NCBI RefSeq assembly: GCF_023660105.1
Contig: NZ_JAMHGA010000018.1
Coordinates: forward strand, 62,001 to 126,000
Source of the DNA: Desulfovibrio aminophilus
GTDB taxonomy: Bacteria; Desulfobacterota; Desulfovibrionia; Desulfovibrionales; Desulfovibrionaceae
Reading direction: 5' to 3'
DNA: 64,000 nucleotides
Numbering within the stretch: the stretch's first letter is position 1; each line of letters opens with the position of its first letter. The translations under genes and the position numbers were made by a program. The notes beneath the pieces are model-generated. The model did no database searches. It was not told the DNA's origin and saw nothing but the letters and a program-made list of their open reading frames with translations. Below, one piece after another: positions 56,161-64,000 of this stretch.

Positions 56161-57135
56161 ATGAGCGGCACGCGAAACGAACTGGCGGTCATCGCCATCG
56201 GCGGCAACTCGCTGATCCGCGCGAGGAACAGGCAGAGCGTCACGGACCAGTACGAGGCCATCTGCGAAACCGTGCGCCACATCGCCGATGTCGTCGAATC
56301 GGGCCGTCAGGTCTGCATCACCCACGGCAACGGCCCGCAGGTGGGCTTCATCCTGCTGCGTTCGGAAGTGGCCCGCAAGCAGACCGGCATGCATCCCGTG
56401 CCCCTGGTCTCCTGCGTGGCCGACGTGCAGGGCGCGGTCGGCTGGCAGATCCAGCTGGCCCTGTCCAATGAACTCCACGCGCGGGGCATCGACGGCGTGA
56501 ACCGAGGCCGGGTGGTCAGCCTGGTGACCCAGTCGCGGGTCGACGCCGACGATCCCGGCTTCAGGACCCCGACCAAGTATGTCGGCGAGTTCTATGACGA
56601 GAGCGAGGTTCCGGCGCTCCAGGCCCAGAACCCGGAATGGGTGCTCAAGCAGGACGCCAACCGGGGCTGGCGCCGCGTGGTGCCGTGCCCCGCGCCCAGG
56701 CAGATCATCGAGATCGACGCCATCCGCGCCCTGCTGGCGGACGGCTTCAACGTGGTCACCGTCGGCGGGGGCGGCATTCCGGTGGTCGCCGACGAGAACG
56801 GCCGCCTGCGCGGCGTGGACGCCGTCATCGACAAGGACTTGGCCTCGAGCCTGCTGGCCACGGAACTGAAGGCGGGCGTCCTGGTCATCTCCACCGCGGT
56901 GGAGAAGGTCTGCATCAACTTCGGCAAGCCCGGGCAAAAGGCCCTTTCCCGCGTGACGGCCGCCGAAATGCGCGCCCACCTCGACGCGGGCCAGTTCCCG
57001 GACGGAAGCATGGGGCCCAAGATACGGGCCGCCCTCGGCTTCCTGGACAACGGGGGGGAAGAGGTCATCATCACCAACCCCGAGAACATGAAGATCGCCA
57101 TGACCGCCGACGGCGGCACCCATATCGCGAAGTGA
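56161..57135 (+). CDS. yqeA: Carbamate kinase (YqeA/ArcC)
   Basis: This enzyme turns carbamoyl phosphate and ADP into ATP, ammonia and CO2. It is 324 aa. ATG 56161 is preferred to the in-frame TTG 56144 because GAGGAAG precedes it. Family motifs are AIGGNSLI, ITHGNGPQVG, VGGGGIPVV, GVDAVIDKDLASSLLA and the C-terminal GSMGPKI with NPENMKIA. In this operon it would collect the carbamoyl phosphate made by YgeW and yield ATP. Confidence 0.95.
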   Translation: MSGTRNELAVIAIGGNSLIRARNRQSVTDQYEAICETVRHIADVVESGRQVCITHGNGPQVGFILLRSEVARKQTGMHPVPLVSCVADVQGAVGWQIQLALSNELHARGIDGVNRGRVVSLVTQSRVDADDPGFRTPTKYVGEFYDESEVPALQAQNPEWVLKQDANRGWRRVVPCPAPRQIIEIDAIRALLADGFNVVTVGGGGIPVVADENGRLRGVDAVIDKDLASSLLATELKAGVLVISTAVEKVCINFGKPGQKALSRVTAAEMRAHLDAGQFPDGSMGPKIRAALGFLDNGGEEVIITNPENMKIAMTADGGTHIAK

Positions 57136-57170
57136 GACACGGACCGCAACACGTCATTGAGGAGCACACA

Positions 57171-58367
57171 ATGGATCGCACCCGCATTCACGAGATGATC
57201 GCAGCCCTTGCCCAGCACAACTACAACGGCATGTACCAGCGCGACTTCCTGGAGACCTGGCGCAAGACCGACGACGAAATCGCCGCCACCTTCAAGGTGG
57301 CCGACATCCTGCGCGGCCTGCGCGAAGCCGGGATCTCCGCCCGCGTCTTCGACTCGGGCCTCGGCATCTCGATCTTCCGCGACAACTCCACCCGCACCCG
57401 CTTCTCCTTCGCCTCGGCCTGCAACATGCTCGGCCTGACCGTCCAGGACCTGGATGAGGGCAAGTCCCAGATGGCCCACGGCGAGACCGTGCGCGAGACG
57501 GCCACCATGGTCTCCTTCATGGCCGAGACCCTGGGCATCCGCGACGACATGTTCATCGGCAAGGGCAACAGCTACATGCGCGAAGTGTCGCAGGCCCTGG
57601 AGGAGGGCTACCGCGACGGCGTGCTCGCCCAGCGGCCCACCATCGTCGACCTCCAGTGCGACATCGACCACCCCACCCAATGCATGGCCGACATGCTGCA
57701 CATCATCAACCATTACGGCGGGGTGGACAATCTCAAGGGCAAGAAGGTGGCCATGACCTGGGCCTACTCCCCGTCCTACGGCAAGCCCCTTTCCGTGCCC
57801 CAGGGAGTCATCGGCCTCATGACCCGCTTCGGCATGGACGTGACCCTGGCCCACCCCAAGGGCTACGAGGTGATGCCCGAGGTGGAGGCCATCGCCACGG
57901 AGAACGCCACGGCGTGCGGCTGCACCTATTCGCGCACCAACTCCATGGAGGAGGCCTTCGAGTCCGCCGACATCGTCTATCCCAAGAGCTGGGCCCCCTT
58001 CGCGGCCATGGAGGAGCGCTCCAAGCTCTACGAGAAGAGCGACCAGGACGGGATCAAGAAGCTGGAGAAGGAGCTCCTGGGCCAGAACGCCAGGTTCAAG
58101 GACTGGGAATGCACCGAAAAGCTCATGCGCTCCACCAACCAGGGCAAGGCCCTGTACATGCACTGCCTGCCCGCGGACATCTCCGGCGTCTCCTGCAAGG
58201 AGGGCGAGGTGGAGGCGTCCGTCTTCGACCGCTACCGCGTGCCCCTCTATCGGGAGGCCAGCTACAAGCCCTACGTCATCGCAGCCATGATCCTGCTCGC
58301 CCGCAAGGCGGACCCGGCCGATACCCTCTCGCGCCTGCTGGAAAACGGCTGCCCCAGGGTCCGGTAG
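57171..58367 (+). CDS. ygeW: YgeW-type transcarbamylase
   Basis: A member of the aspartate/ornithine carbamoyltransferase fold, 398 aa (E. coli YgeW about 396), from ATG 57171 behind GAGGAG. The carbamoyl phosphate site is DNSTRTRFSF and the second is MHCLPAD (HCLP). The amino acid loop differs from OTC and ATC, as in the YgeW subgroup. By context it would run in reverse: phosphorolysis of a ureido amino acid to carbamoyl phosphate plus diaminopropionate. That direction and substrate are inferred. Confidence 0.93.
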   Translation: MDRTRIHEMIAALAQHNYNGMYQRDFLETWRKTDDEIAATFKVADILRGLREAGISARVFDSGLGISIFRDNSTRTRFSFASACNMLGLTVQDLDEGKSQMAHGETVRETATMVSFMAETLGIRDDMFIGKGNSYMREVSQALEEGYRDGVLAQRPTIVDLQCDIDHPTQCMADMLHIINHYGGVDNLKGKKVAMTWAYSPSYGKPLSVPQGVIGLMTRFGMDVTLAHPKGYEVMPEVEAIATENATACGCTYSRTNSMEEAFESADIVYPKSWAPFAAMEERSKLYEKSDQDGIKKLEKELLGQNARFKDWECTEKLMRSTNQGKALYMHCLPADISGVSCKEGEVEASVFDRYRVPLYREASYKPYVIAAMILLARKADPADTLSRLLENGCPRVR

Positions 58368-58453
58368 CCACCGCATGGGCCACAGTCCGGCGGGCGAACC
58401 CCGGGCTGTGGCCCCAACAAGGAGCCGACAGGGACAAACCAAGGGAGCTGGCA

Positions 58454-59851
58454 ATGTTCGACACCGTCATCCGCAACGGCATACTGGTCTTCCCCGAGGG
58501 CGATATCGCCGCCGACCTGGCCCTATCCGACGGCCGGATAGCCGGACTGCTCAAGCCGGGCGAGGAAGCGCCGAGCGGCAAGGTGATCGACGCCACGGGC
58601 CTGATGGTCCTGCCCGGCCTCATCGACGCGCACATGCACGTGCGGGCTCCCTTCCAGGGAGTCACCCCGCAGCTCACCTTCCATCAGCAGAGCATCTGCG
58701 CGGCCTTCGCGGGAGTCACCACCTTCATGGACTTCACCAACACCTGGCGCGGCACCTGGGTGCCGGAGGCCCTGGACCGGCGGGTGGAGGAAATGGCCGA
58801 GTCCATGGTGGACTACAGCGTCCACGGCAAGTTCGTGGAGGCGGGGGAGGAATACGAGCGCCAGGTGCGCGAACTGGCCGACAAGGGGTGCCCGACCTTC
58901 AAGCTCTTCATGACCTACCGCAAGGAAGGGGTCATGGCCGACGACCTCACCCTGGTCAAGATTTTCCGGGCGGCGGCGGAGAACGGCTGCATGCCCATGG
59001 TCCACGCCGAGAGCAACCCCATCGCCGAAACCAACATGGACCGTTGCCTGGCGGGGAACCGGCTCACCTGGCGGGACTTCGCCGCGAGCAAGCCGGTGCT
59101 CTGCGAGGCCGAGGCCTTCGCCCGGGCCGTGGCCCTGGCCGAATACGCCGAATCGCCCCTGCTGGTGGTGCACACCACCAACGGCCGTTGCCTGGACATC
59201 GCCAGGAAGGCCCTGGATCGCGGCCAGCGGCTGCTGGTGGAGACCTGCCCCAGCTACCTCACCCTGTTCGACGACCTCTATGACGACCCGGACAACGGGC
59301 ATCTGGCCGTCTGCTCCCCGCCGCTGCGCACGCCCAGGGAGCGCGACGAGATCTGGAAGGGTATCGAGAACGGCGTGATCACCCTCGTCGGCTCGGACGA
59401 CTGCGCCTTCACCCGCGAGGAAAAAGAGGCCGGTCTCCAGCGCGACGCCTCCGGCAGACTCATCCCGGACTTCACCAAGGTGGTCAACGGCGTGGCCGGG
59501 CTGGAGCTGCGCTTCGTCATTCTGCACACCGAGGGCGTGGCCGCCGGACGCATCACGCTGAACCAGCTGGTCGGTCTCTGCAGCGCCAACGTGGCCAAGG
59601 CTTCGGGCTGTTGGCCGCGCAAGGGCTCGCTCCTGCCCGGCGCGGACGCGGACATCGCCCTGTTCGATCCGAACGAGGAGTGGACCGTTTCCGCGTCCAA
59701 CCAGCACAACGGCATCGGCTACTGCCTGCACGAAGGGTACAGGGCCAGGGGCCGGGTCAAGACAACGATCCTGCGCGGGCGGGTCATCATGGAAAACAAC
59801 GCGATCACGGGCTCGAGGGGCCAGGGGGAATTCGTCAGAAGGAAATTGTAG
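58454..59851 (+). CDS. hyuA: Dihydropyrimidinase / hydantoinase-like cyclic amidohydrolase
   Basis: A metal-dependent enzyme that opens cyclic ureides, 465 aa (E. coli HyuA about 461), from ATG 58454 behind AAGGGAG. Metal ligands are visible: HMH in LIDAHMHVRAPF, the Lys for carbamylation in FKLFMTYR, His in HAES and HTTN, and Asp in VGSDDCAF. This order fits D-hydantoinase and dihydropyrimidinase. Ring opening would produce the ureido acid used by YgeW. Confidence 0.92.
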   Translation: MFDTVIRNGILVFPEGDIAADLALSDGRIAGLLKPGEEAPSGKVIDATGLMVLPGLIDAHMHVRAPFQGVTPQLTFHQQSICAAFAGVTTFMDFTNTWRGTWVPEALDRRVEEMAESMVDYSVHGKFVEAGEEYERQVRELADKGCPTFKLFMTYRKEGVMADDLTLVKIFRAAAENGCMPMVHAESNPIAETNMDRCLAGNRLTWRDFAASKPVLCEAEAFARAVALAEYAESPLLVVHTTNGRCLDIARKALDRGQRLLVETCPSYLTLFDDLYDDPDNGHLAVCSPPLRTPRERDEIWKGIENGVITLVGSDDCAFTREEKEAGLQRDASGRLIPDFTKVVNGVAGLELRFVILHTEGVAAGRITLNQLVGLCSANVAKASGCWPRKGSLLPGADADIALFDPNEEWTVSASNQHNGIGYCLHEGYRARGRVKTTILRGRVIMENNAITGSRGQGEFVRRKL

Positions 59852-59909
59852 CGCCATACACCGTGGGGAGACGACAACGCGAACGCTCACACCTTGCTAG
59901 GAGAGACAT

Positions 59910-61274
59910 ATGAGCCAACCTTTGGAATACGCGGCCGATGGTTCCATCTCAAGCGCGCATGTGGAGAATCCAGAACTCTTGCCGTCCCTGGCCAAGGACC
60001 GGACCCTGAGCATGTGGGACATCATCGTCCTCTGCGCGGGCATGGTGGTCAACGTGGTCGGCCTGGTCATCCCGGGCCAGTTGCTCCTGCGGGGGGCCTA
60101 CTCTCCCTACGAAATCCTCATCGCCTGCTTCTGGGGCTTCTCGCTGGTGGCCGTGCTCATCGTGCTCACGGGAGACATCGGCACGAAATACGGCCTGCCC
60201 TTCACGGTCATCATCCGCGACTGCTTCGGCAAGAAGGGCGCCCTGGTGGGCTCGCTCTGCCGCGCCGTGGTCTGCATGACCTGGACCGGCGTGCTGCTCT
60301 TCTTCGGCACCGAGGCCATCAACACCGTGCTGCAGACCCTGACGGGCATTTCGGCCTTCTGGGTGGTTTTCGCGGTCTTCGCCGCCCTGCAGCTCTTCAA
60401 CGCCAGCCGCAACGTCAAGAGCATGAGCCGCTTCGGCTGGGTCGCCATCCCCATCCTCGCGGTGGCCCTGGTGTTCCTGGTTGCCTGGCTGCTCAGCGCA
60501 TACTCCGTGAGCCTGCCCGCCGTCCTCGCGGCCAGTCCGCTGCCGGGCGAGGGTTTCCCCTTCATCACCGTGGTGGCCATCTTCAGCGGCGGCTGGCTCT
60601 CCGAGGCCCTGAACGGGAGCGACCTGAGCCGGAAGATCCGTCTGCCGGAGCACCCGGAGCAGATGACCTTCCTCGCGCGCAACTCCCGGCTGATGGCGGG
60701 CTTCGGCATCGGCTTCATCGGGACGGGCGTCATGCTCAGCCTGGCGGGCCTGGTCTGCGCCTACCTGACCAACAGCGCCGACCCGGTGGGCGTGGTCAAG
60801 GCGGCCTTCGTCTCCAAGCCGGTGGTGCTCATCTTCAGCTGTCTCGTCATCGTGATGGCCCAGTGGAGCACCAACACCGCGGCCAACATCTTCCCGGCCA
60901 CGCTGATCTTTCTGAACGCCTTCCCACGGCTGAGCTTCGCCAGGGCCACCTGGCTGGTGGGCCTGGTCAGCTGCTGCATGATGCCCTGGCTTCTGGCCAG
61001 CTACCTGGACTACGTCCAGATGGTCTTCTCGGCCCTGCTGGCCCCGCTCCTCGGCATCATGCTGGTGCACTACTACGTCATCAGGAAGGGAAAGCTGGAC
61101 GTGGACAGCCTCTATGACGCGGACATGCCCGACTGGAAGACGCCCGGCCTGGTTTCGCTCGTGGCCGGACTCGCCGCCGGAGCCGTGTTCCATGACTGGG
61201 CCTTCTTCGCGGCCTTCCCCGTGGCCGCGATCTGTCACCTCCTCCTGATGCGGAGAACGCAACAGGCGCGGTGA
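59910..61274 (+). CDS. NCS1-family permease of the ygeX operon
   Basis: A 454-aa membrane protein with about 12 helices, from ATG 59910 behind AGGAGA. The NCS1 features are the first helix (MWDIIVLCAGMVVNVVGLVIPG), the conserved FTVIIRDCFGKKG loop, and WSTNTAANIFPA. It is CodB-like in general form. Placed last in the operon, it is the likely importer of the cyclic ureide or nucleobase that feeds HyuA. E. coli uses UraA-type permeases in the matching region, so the transporter family has been exchanged. Confidence 0.9.
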   Translation: MSQPLEYAADGSISSAHVENPELLPSLAKDRTLSMWDIIVLCAGMVVNVVGLVIPGQLLLRGAYSPYEILIACFWGFSLVAVLIVLTGDIGTKYGLPFTVIIRDCFGKKGALVGSLCRAVVCMTWTGVLLFFGTEAINTVLQTLTGISAFWVVFAVFAALQLFNASRNVKSMSRFGWVAIPILAVALVFLVAWLLSAYSVSLPAVLAASPLPGEGFPFITVVAIFSGGWLSEALNGSDLSRKIRLPEHPEQMTFLARNSRLMAGFGIGFIGTGVMLSLAGLVCAYLTNSADPVGVVKAAFVSKPVVLIFSCLVIVMAQWSTNTAANIFPATLIFLNAFPRLSFARATWLVGLVSCCMMPWLLASYLDYVQMVFSALLAPLLGIMLVHYYVIRKGKLDVDSLYDADMPDWKTPGLVSLVAGLAAGAVFHDWAFFAAFPVAAICHLLLMRRTQQAR

Positions 61275-61669
61275 CGCCCCCTTCCTCCGGCCCGTTGCCC
61301 GACGGACCCGCTCGTCCCGGTCTGAAGGGCCGGGCCGGAGGATGCCCCGGCCCGAAATGACGTGAAGGCCGGGGCGGAAACATATCGTAGCTCCCCGGCG
61401 CATCCCGGTTCCGGCCACGGACGATTCCGACACCTTCACCCACGAACGCACCGGCCACACGCTCGCCGCGTGGGCTGGTGCGCGTTTCCGATGGGGGCGG
61501 CACCTTGGAGCGGGGGGACAACCAGTGCGGCGGGGAAGAAGGCGAGGATGATCCTCTTCGTTCAAAACAGCCGAACCCCCGGAGGGATCAACTCCGGGGG
61601 TTCGGTATATCCATCAGTATATCCACCGATGGCGCTGATGGCTACGAGGTTGTAACCACTTAGAATCGT
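61275..61669. other. 395-base non-coding gap between the permease and the tRNA genes
   Basis: No gene is seen. It has GGGCCGGG-N11-CCCGGCCC (61327-61353; possible operon end, no T-tract), an imperfect inverted repeat near 61446-61482, the 14-bp hairpin at 61571-61605, and a direct repeat TATATCCA (61606-61613 and 61618-61625). Confidence 0.5.
61571..61605. terminator. 14-bp hairpin, likely terminator of the tRNA transcript
   Basis: CCGAACCCCCGGAG (61571-61584) pairs perfectly with 61592-61605 around a 7-base loop. On the reverse strand CTGTTTTG follows, which suits the reverse-strand tRNA genes; on the forward strand no T-run follows. Confidence 0.7.
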
Positions 61670-61747
61670 TGGCGTCCCCAAGGGGATTTGAACCCCTGTT
61701 ATCGGCGTGAAAGGCCGACGTCCTGGACCGGGCTAGACGATGGGGAC
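61670..61747 (-). tRNA. tRNA-Glu (anticodon UUC)
   Basis: A 78-base cloverleaf on the reverse strand. The acceptor arms GTCCCCA and TGGGGAC pair, the T arm has GGTTCAAATCC, and the anticodon loop reads CTTTCAC, so the anticodon is UUC. The 3' CCA is encoded. Confidence 0.96.
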
Positions 61748-61761
61748 ACACCGGAAAAAAT

Positions 61762-61836
61762 TGGCTGGGGGACAAGGACTCGAACCTTGATTAGCGGAGC
61801 CAGAATCCGCCGTCCTGCCAATTGAACGATCCCCCA
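61762..61836 (-). tRNA. tRNA-Gln (anticodon CUG)
   Basis: A 75-base cloverleaf on the reverse strand, 14 bases upstream of tRNA-Glu. The acceptor starts TGGGGGA with the U1-A72 pair typical of tRNA-Gln. The anticodon loop is TTCTGGC and the T arm has GGTTCGAGTCC. The 3' CCA is encoded. Confidence 0.96.
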
Positions 61837-61909
61837 GCAGCGAGGCACAGCCTTTAGCGGCTCCGGGCACGGAAGTCAAGTCCCGGTCGGAGCCTTTGCA
61901 TCCACTGCC

Positions 61910-62266
61910 TTAGGCAGCGGCGGCCAGACGGCGGGTGCGCTTCTTGAGCTTGTTGATCTTGCGGCGCATGATTTCCTTGTCCTTGCGCGAGGCCAGCTCG
62001 GTCTTCTTCACCCGCAGTTCGCGGATGGTCCGCTTGATGCTCCGCACCTGATCCTTGTAGGGGCTGACCGCGCCTTCCTCGTCCTGGATGCCGAAGGTGG
62101 TCTTGATGGTGGACACGAGGTCTTCCTTGCTCATGCCCGAAGCGCCCTGGATCTGCGGGATCTTGTCCATGCAGAGCTGGCGCAGCTCCTTGGCGGTCAT
62201 CTTCTCGAGGGGCTTGGTCAGGCCCAGGCTCTCAAAGGAAATCTCAATGGTCTTGTCGTCGCTCAT
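61910..62266 (-). CDS. Conserved small protein with a Rho N-terminal-like (SAP/LEM-type) segment
   Basis: A 118-aa protein from ATG 62266 behind GGAGG. Residues about 20-60 (LEKMTAKELRQLCMDKIPQIQGASGMSK) resemble the helix-extended-loop-helix of Rho N-terminal domains. The C-terminal half is a very basic helical region (IKRTIRELRVKKTEL, RRKINKLKKRTRRL) that could bind nucleic acid. Function unknown. It overlaps the preceding DUF721 gene by 23 bases and is probably cotranscribed with it and perhaps with the tRNA genes. Confidence 0.75.
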   Translation of the reverse strand: MSDDKTIEISFESLGLTKPLEKMTAKELRQLCMDKIPQIQGASGMSKEDLVSTIKTTFGIQDEEGAVSPYKDQVRSIKRTIRELRVKKTELASRKDKEIMRRKINKLKKRTRRLAAAA

Positions 62267-62780
62267 TCTGTCCTCCTGCCCCGCTCGGGGTCGGGTCGTT
62301 CTCCTGCGCGGCGAAGAGCCGCAAGTAGGCCCGGTAGCACCGGGCCACGGGCGTGTCCTCGCGCAGCAGCCGCGCCAGATTGCCCAAATTTTCCGGCCGC
62401 TTGGGCCGTGCCGGCGGGGGCGTGGGCCGTTCGGCCCGTTGCTCACCCAACGGAATCCTGCCGCTTAGCAGCTCGAAGTGCACTTTGTCAAAGACTTCTT
62501 CATTGAAAAATTCATTGATCCGCTCCAGGACGAGCGGGGCCAGGAAGCTCGCCTCCTGGGCCACCACCGGGTCGCCGGTGGACACGAGCAGGGTCCGGCC
62601 TCGGTGCCCCAGCGGCCGCATGATTCCGGCCATCTCCGGCCCGAGCAGTTCGTCCCAGGCCCGCCAGAGCCGCACGAGACGCAGGCCGCCCTTCTGGTCC
62701 ATGCGCCCGAGCAGGCGGCCCACGGCCGCGCCGATGCGTTTGGGGCCGCCCTTGCGGCGGAAGGGAATTCGGTCCGACAT
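62244..62780 (-). CDS. DUF721 / DciA-like protein
   Basis: A 178-aa protein from ATG 62780 behind GGAGG. The DUF721 core (about 20-110) has LVRLWRAWDELLGPEMAGIMRPLGHRGRTL and a following segment LVSTGDPVVAQEASFL. DciA members help load the replicative helicase; whether this one does is not shown. The C-terminal third is proline-rich and not conserved. It overlaps the next gene and is divergent from sahR. Confidence 0.82.
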   Translation of the reverse strand: MSDRIPFRRKGGPKRIGAAVGRLLGRMDQKGGLRLVRLWRAWDELLGPEMAGIMRPLGHRGRTLLVSTGDPVVAQEASFLAPLVLERINEFFNEEVFDKVHFELLSGRIPLGEQRAERPTPPPARPKRPENLGNLARLLREDTPVARCYRAYLRLFAAQENDPTPSGAGGQNERRQDH

Positions 62781-62883
62781 GGTCCTCCGTGCCGGCAACG
62801 CCGCCGGGCACTCTTCCTTATAGTAGGTCCGACCGCCTCCGGGCAACCCCCGGCTTCGCCGAGTCATGGAAAGCGGGGGAGGG

Positions 62884-62944
62884 TTGACGTTTGGCCCCGG
62901 CTTGGCTACATGGAGTTCATGCCTGCATCAAGATATCCAGATAT
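62884..62944 (+). promoter_or_regulatory. Promoter and operator-like dyad of sahR-ahcY
   Basis: TTGACG (62884-62889) and TACATG (62907-62912) with a 17-base spacer form a promoter. The dyad ATATC-CA-GATAT (62933-62944) follows, 12 bases before the start codon. It resembles the SahR-type motif known in Desulfovibrionales, as I recall it. Confidence 0.65.
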
Positions 62945-62956
62945 AGGCGGACGTCC

Positions 62957-63868
62957 GTGGACTTGGTGACGCTCTGCAAGGCCCTGGGCGACCCCACGCG
63001 CGCCCGGCTGGCCAACATCCTGCTGCGCCACGAACTGAACGTGGGCGAGATCGTCCAGATCCTGGACATGGGGCAGTCCCGCGTCTCGCGCCACCTCAAG
63101 GTGCTGGTGGACTCCGGCCTGCTGACCATGCGCCGGGAGGGCCTGTGGTCCTTCTATCGCGCGGTGGAGACCGGCCAGGGCCGTGCCTTTCTGGATGCCG
63201 TGCGGGCTCTGCTGGCCGGGCGCGAGGACGCTGCCACGGACCTGGACGAGGCCGCCGCCGTGGTGCGCGAGCGGGCCACGGCCACGCGCCGCTTCTTCGA
63301 CTCCATCGCCCCGGACTGGGACCAGCTCCAGGCCGACATCCTGGGCGACTTCGACCTGGCCGCCGAAATCCTCAAGCGCATGCCCGGCCGGGGCGTCATG
63401 GCCGACCTGGGCTGCGGCACGGGCGAACTGCTGGCCCTGCTGGCCCCGCGCGCGACCAAGGCCATCGGCGTGGACAACTCCCCGCGCATGCTGGACATCG
63501 CGGCCCGCCGCTTCCGCGACAACGGCTCGGTGAGCCTGCGCATCGGCGAGTTGACGCACCTGCCCCTGCGCGACTGGGAGGCCGATTTCGCGGTCATGTC
63601 CATGGTCCTGCACCACCTGGCCGAGCCCCGCGAGGCCTTGGCCGAGGCCGCCAGGGCGCTCAAGCTCGGCGGCCGCCTCGTGGTGGCGGACTTCGACGAG
63701 CACGGCGACGAGCACATGCGCGCGGCCTACGGCGACCACCGCCTGGGCTTTTCGCCGGAGACCGTGCGCCAATGGCTGGAGCAGGCCCGTTTCAATCTGG
63801 TGGAGAGCAGGAGTTTTCCCGTGAACAGGGATTTGACCGTCGTGGTCTACGAAGCCGTGAAAAAATAA
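62957..63868 (+). CDS. sahR: SahR-type regulator: ArsR helix-turn-helix plus SAM/SAH-binding methyltransferase-like domain
   Basis: A 303-aa regulator of the S-adenosylmethionine cycle. GTG 62957 (MDLVTLCKALGDPTR) behind AGGCGG is chosen; an in-frame GTG or TTG farther up would run into the promoter. The ArsR domain (1-90) has MGQSRVSRHLKVLVDSGLL. The methyltransferase fold (about 120-290) has motif I ADLGCGTGELLALL and VDNSPRMLDIA. In known SahR proteins this domain senses S-adenosylhomocysteine. The ahcY start follows 57 bases downstream, and the dyad at 62933 is an apt autoregulatory site. Confidence 0.88.
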   Translation: MDLVTLCKALGDPTRARLANILLRHELNVGEIVQILDMGQSRVSRHLKVLVDSGLLTMRREGLWSFYRAVETGQGRAFLDAVRALLAGREDAATDLDEAAAVVRERATATRRFFDSIAPDWDQLQADILGDFDLAAEILKRMPGRGVMADLGCGTGELLALLAPRATKAIGVDNSPRMLDIAARRFRDNGSVSLRIGELTHLPLRDWEADFAVMSMVLHHLAEPREALAEAARALKLGGRLVVADFDEHGDEHMRAAYGDHRLGFSPETVRQWLEQARFNLVESRSFPVNRDLTVVVYEAVKK

Positions 63869-63924
63869 TGCCGCGCCGCGCCGCCATGGCGCACAATCGC
63901 GCGAGAACCCCGAGGAGGACGAAC

Positions 63925-64000
63925 ATGCCCGCGAAGAAGACCGAGATCATGCCCGTGGAGGCCAAGCTCAAGCACAAGGTCAAGGACATCTCCCTGGCCG
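63925..64000 (+). CDS. ahcY: Adenosylhomocysteinase, 3' truncated by the window edge
   Basis: Only the first 25 codons are present, from ATG 63925 behind GAGGAGG. The visible KLKHKVKDISLA matches the N-terminus of S-adenosylhomocysteine hydrolase, which splits SAH to adenosine and homocysteine. The position after sahR supports this call. Confidence 0.8.
   Translation, partial: MPAKKTEIMPVEAKLKHKVKDISLA

Noticed and set aside
57171-58367. Ornithine or aspartate carbamoyltransferase of arginine or pyrimidine synthesis
   Set aside because: The order ygeX-ygeY-yqeA-ygeW-hyuA and its YgeW-like N-terminus and length argue for the YgeW subgroup.
61600-61750. Integrated element at the tRNA-Glu 3' end
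   Set aside because: No integrase or second copy of the tRNA end is seen in the window; the short TATATCCA repeat is not enough.

Overview
The window is a high-GC, gene-dense piece of a Gram-negative chromosome. LpxK means a lipid A outer membrane. A SahR-type regulator next to ahcY, a two-subunit periplasmic Sec-formate dehydrogenase, NifU/NifS, a CII-like small regulator and many sigma54 sites point to a sulfate reducer of the Desulfovibrionales (Desulfobacterota). I infer this from gene content and cannot name a species.

Layout. 1-5.8 kb: lpxK (5'-truncated), RNase R, a DedA-like membrane protein, CheV, an XRE-S24 repressor and a small Cys protein. 6.3-19.9 kb: a full type IV pilus / type II-like machine (GspL-like PilM-PilN protein, PilO, PilP, secretin, ExeA-like ATPase, PilB, PilC), a pilin with its own sigma54 promoter, PilT, a PilU-like ATPase and a DUF4139-like exported protein. 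19.9-27.3 kb: a signalling block with a Rossmann-PAS histidine kinase, a Usp protein, an NtrC-type activator, a CII-like gene behind a consensus sigma54 promoter with upstream palindromes, a second kinase and a REC-HDOD protein. 27.6-31.4 kb: fdhAB with an in-frame UGA (Sec201) and a hairpin just after it. 31.5-40.1 kb: glnS, two tiny membrane ORFs, an AhpF-like reductase, a SRAP protein and the nifU-nifS-cysK-cysE run. 40.1-42.7 kb: azlCD divergent from a MocR regulator. 43-51.4 kb: chemoreceptor, acyltransferase, an unknown protein, an NCS1 permease with a YCII protein, TetR and MFS.

51.5-61.3 kb is the most interesting part: a compact catabolic locus related to the E. coli ygeV-ygeWXYZ-yqeA purine / uric acid region. 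It has a YgeV-like sigma54 activator, then ygeX (diaminopropionate ammonia-lyase), ygeY (M20 hydrolase), yqeA (carbamate kinase), ygeW (transcarbamylase), hyuA (cyclic amidase) and an NCS1 permease. Three copies of the palindrome TTCTCA-N3-TGAGAA lie before a sigma54 promoter, and the first copy contains the activator's own stop codon. The enzymes would take a cyclic ureide through ring opening, phosphorolysis of the ureido group (ATP by way of carbamoyl phosphate) and lysis of 2,3-diaminopropionate to pyruvate and ammonia. The oxidoreductases that start purine attack in E. coli (xdhD, ygfK, ssnA) are not in this window.

61.6-64 kb: tRNA-Glu(UUC) and tRNA-Gln(CUG), two small reverse-strand genes, and sahR-ahcY running off the right end.
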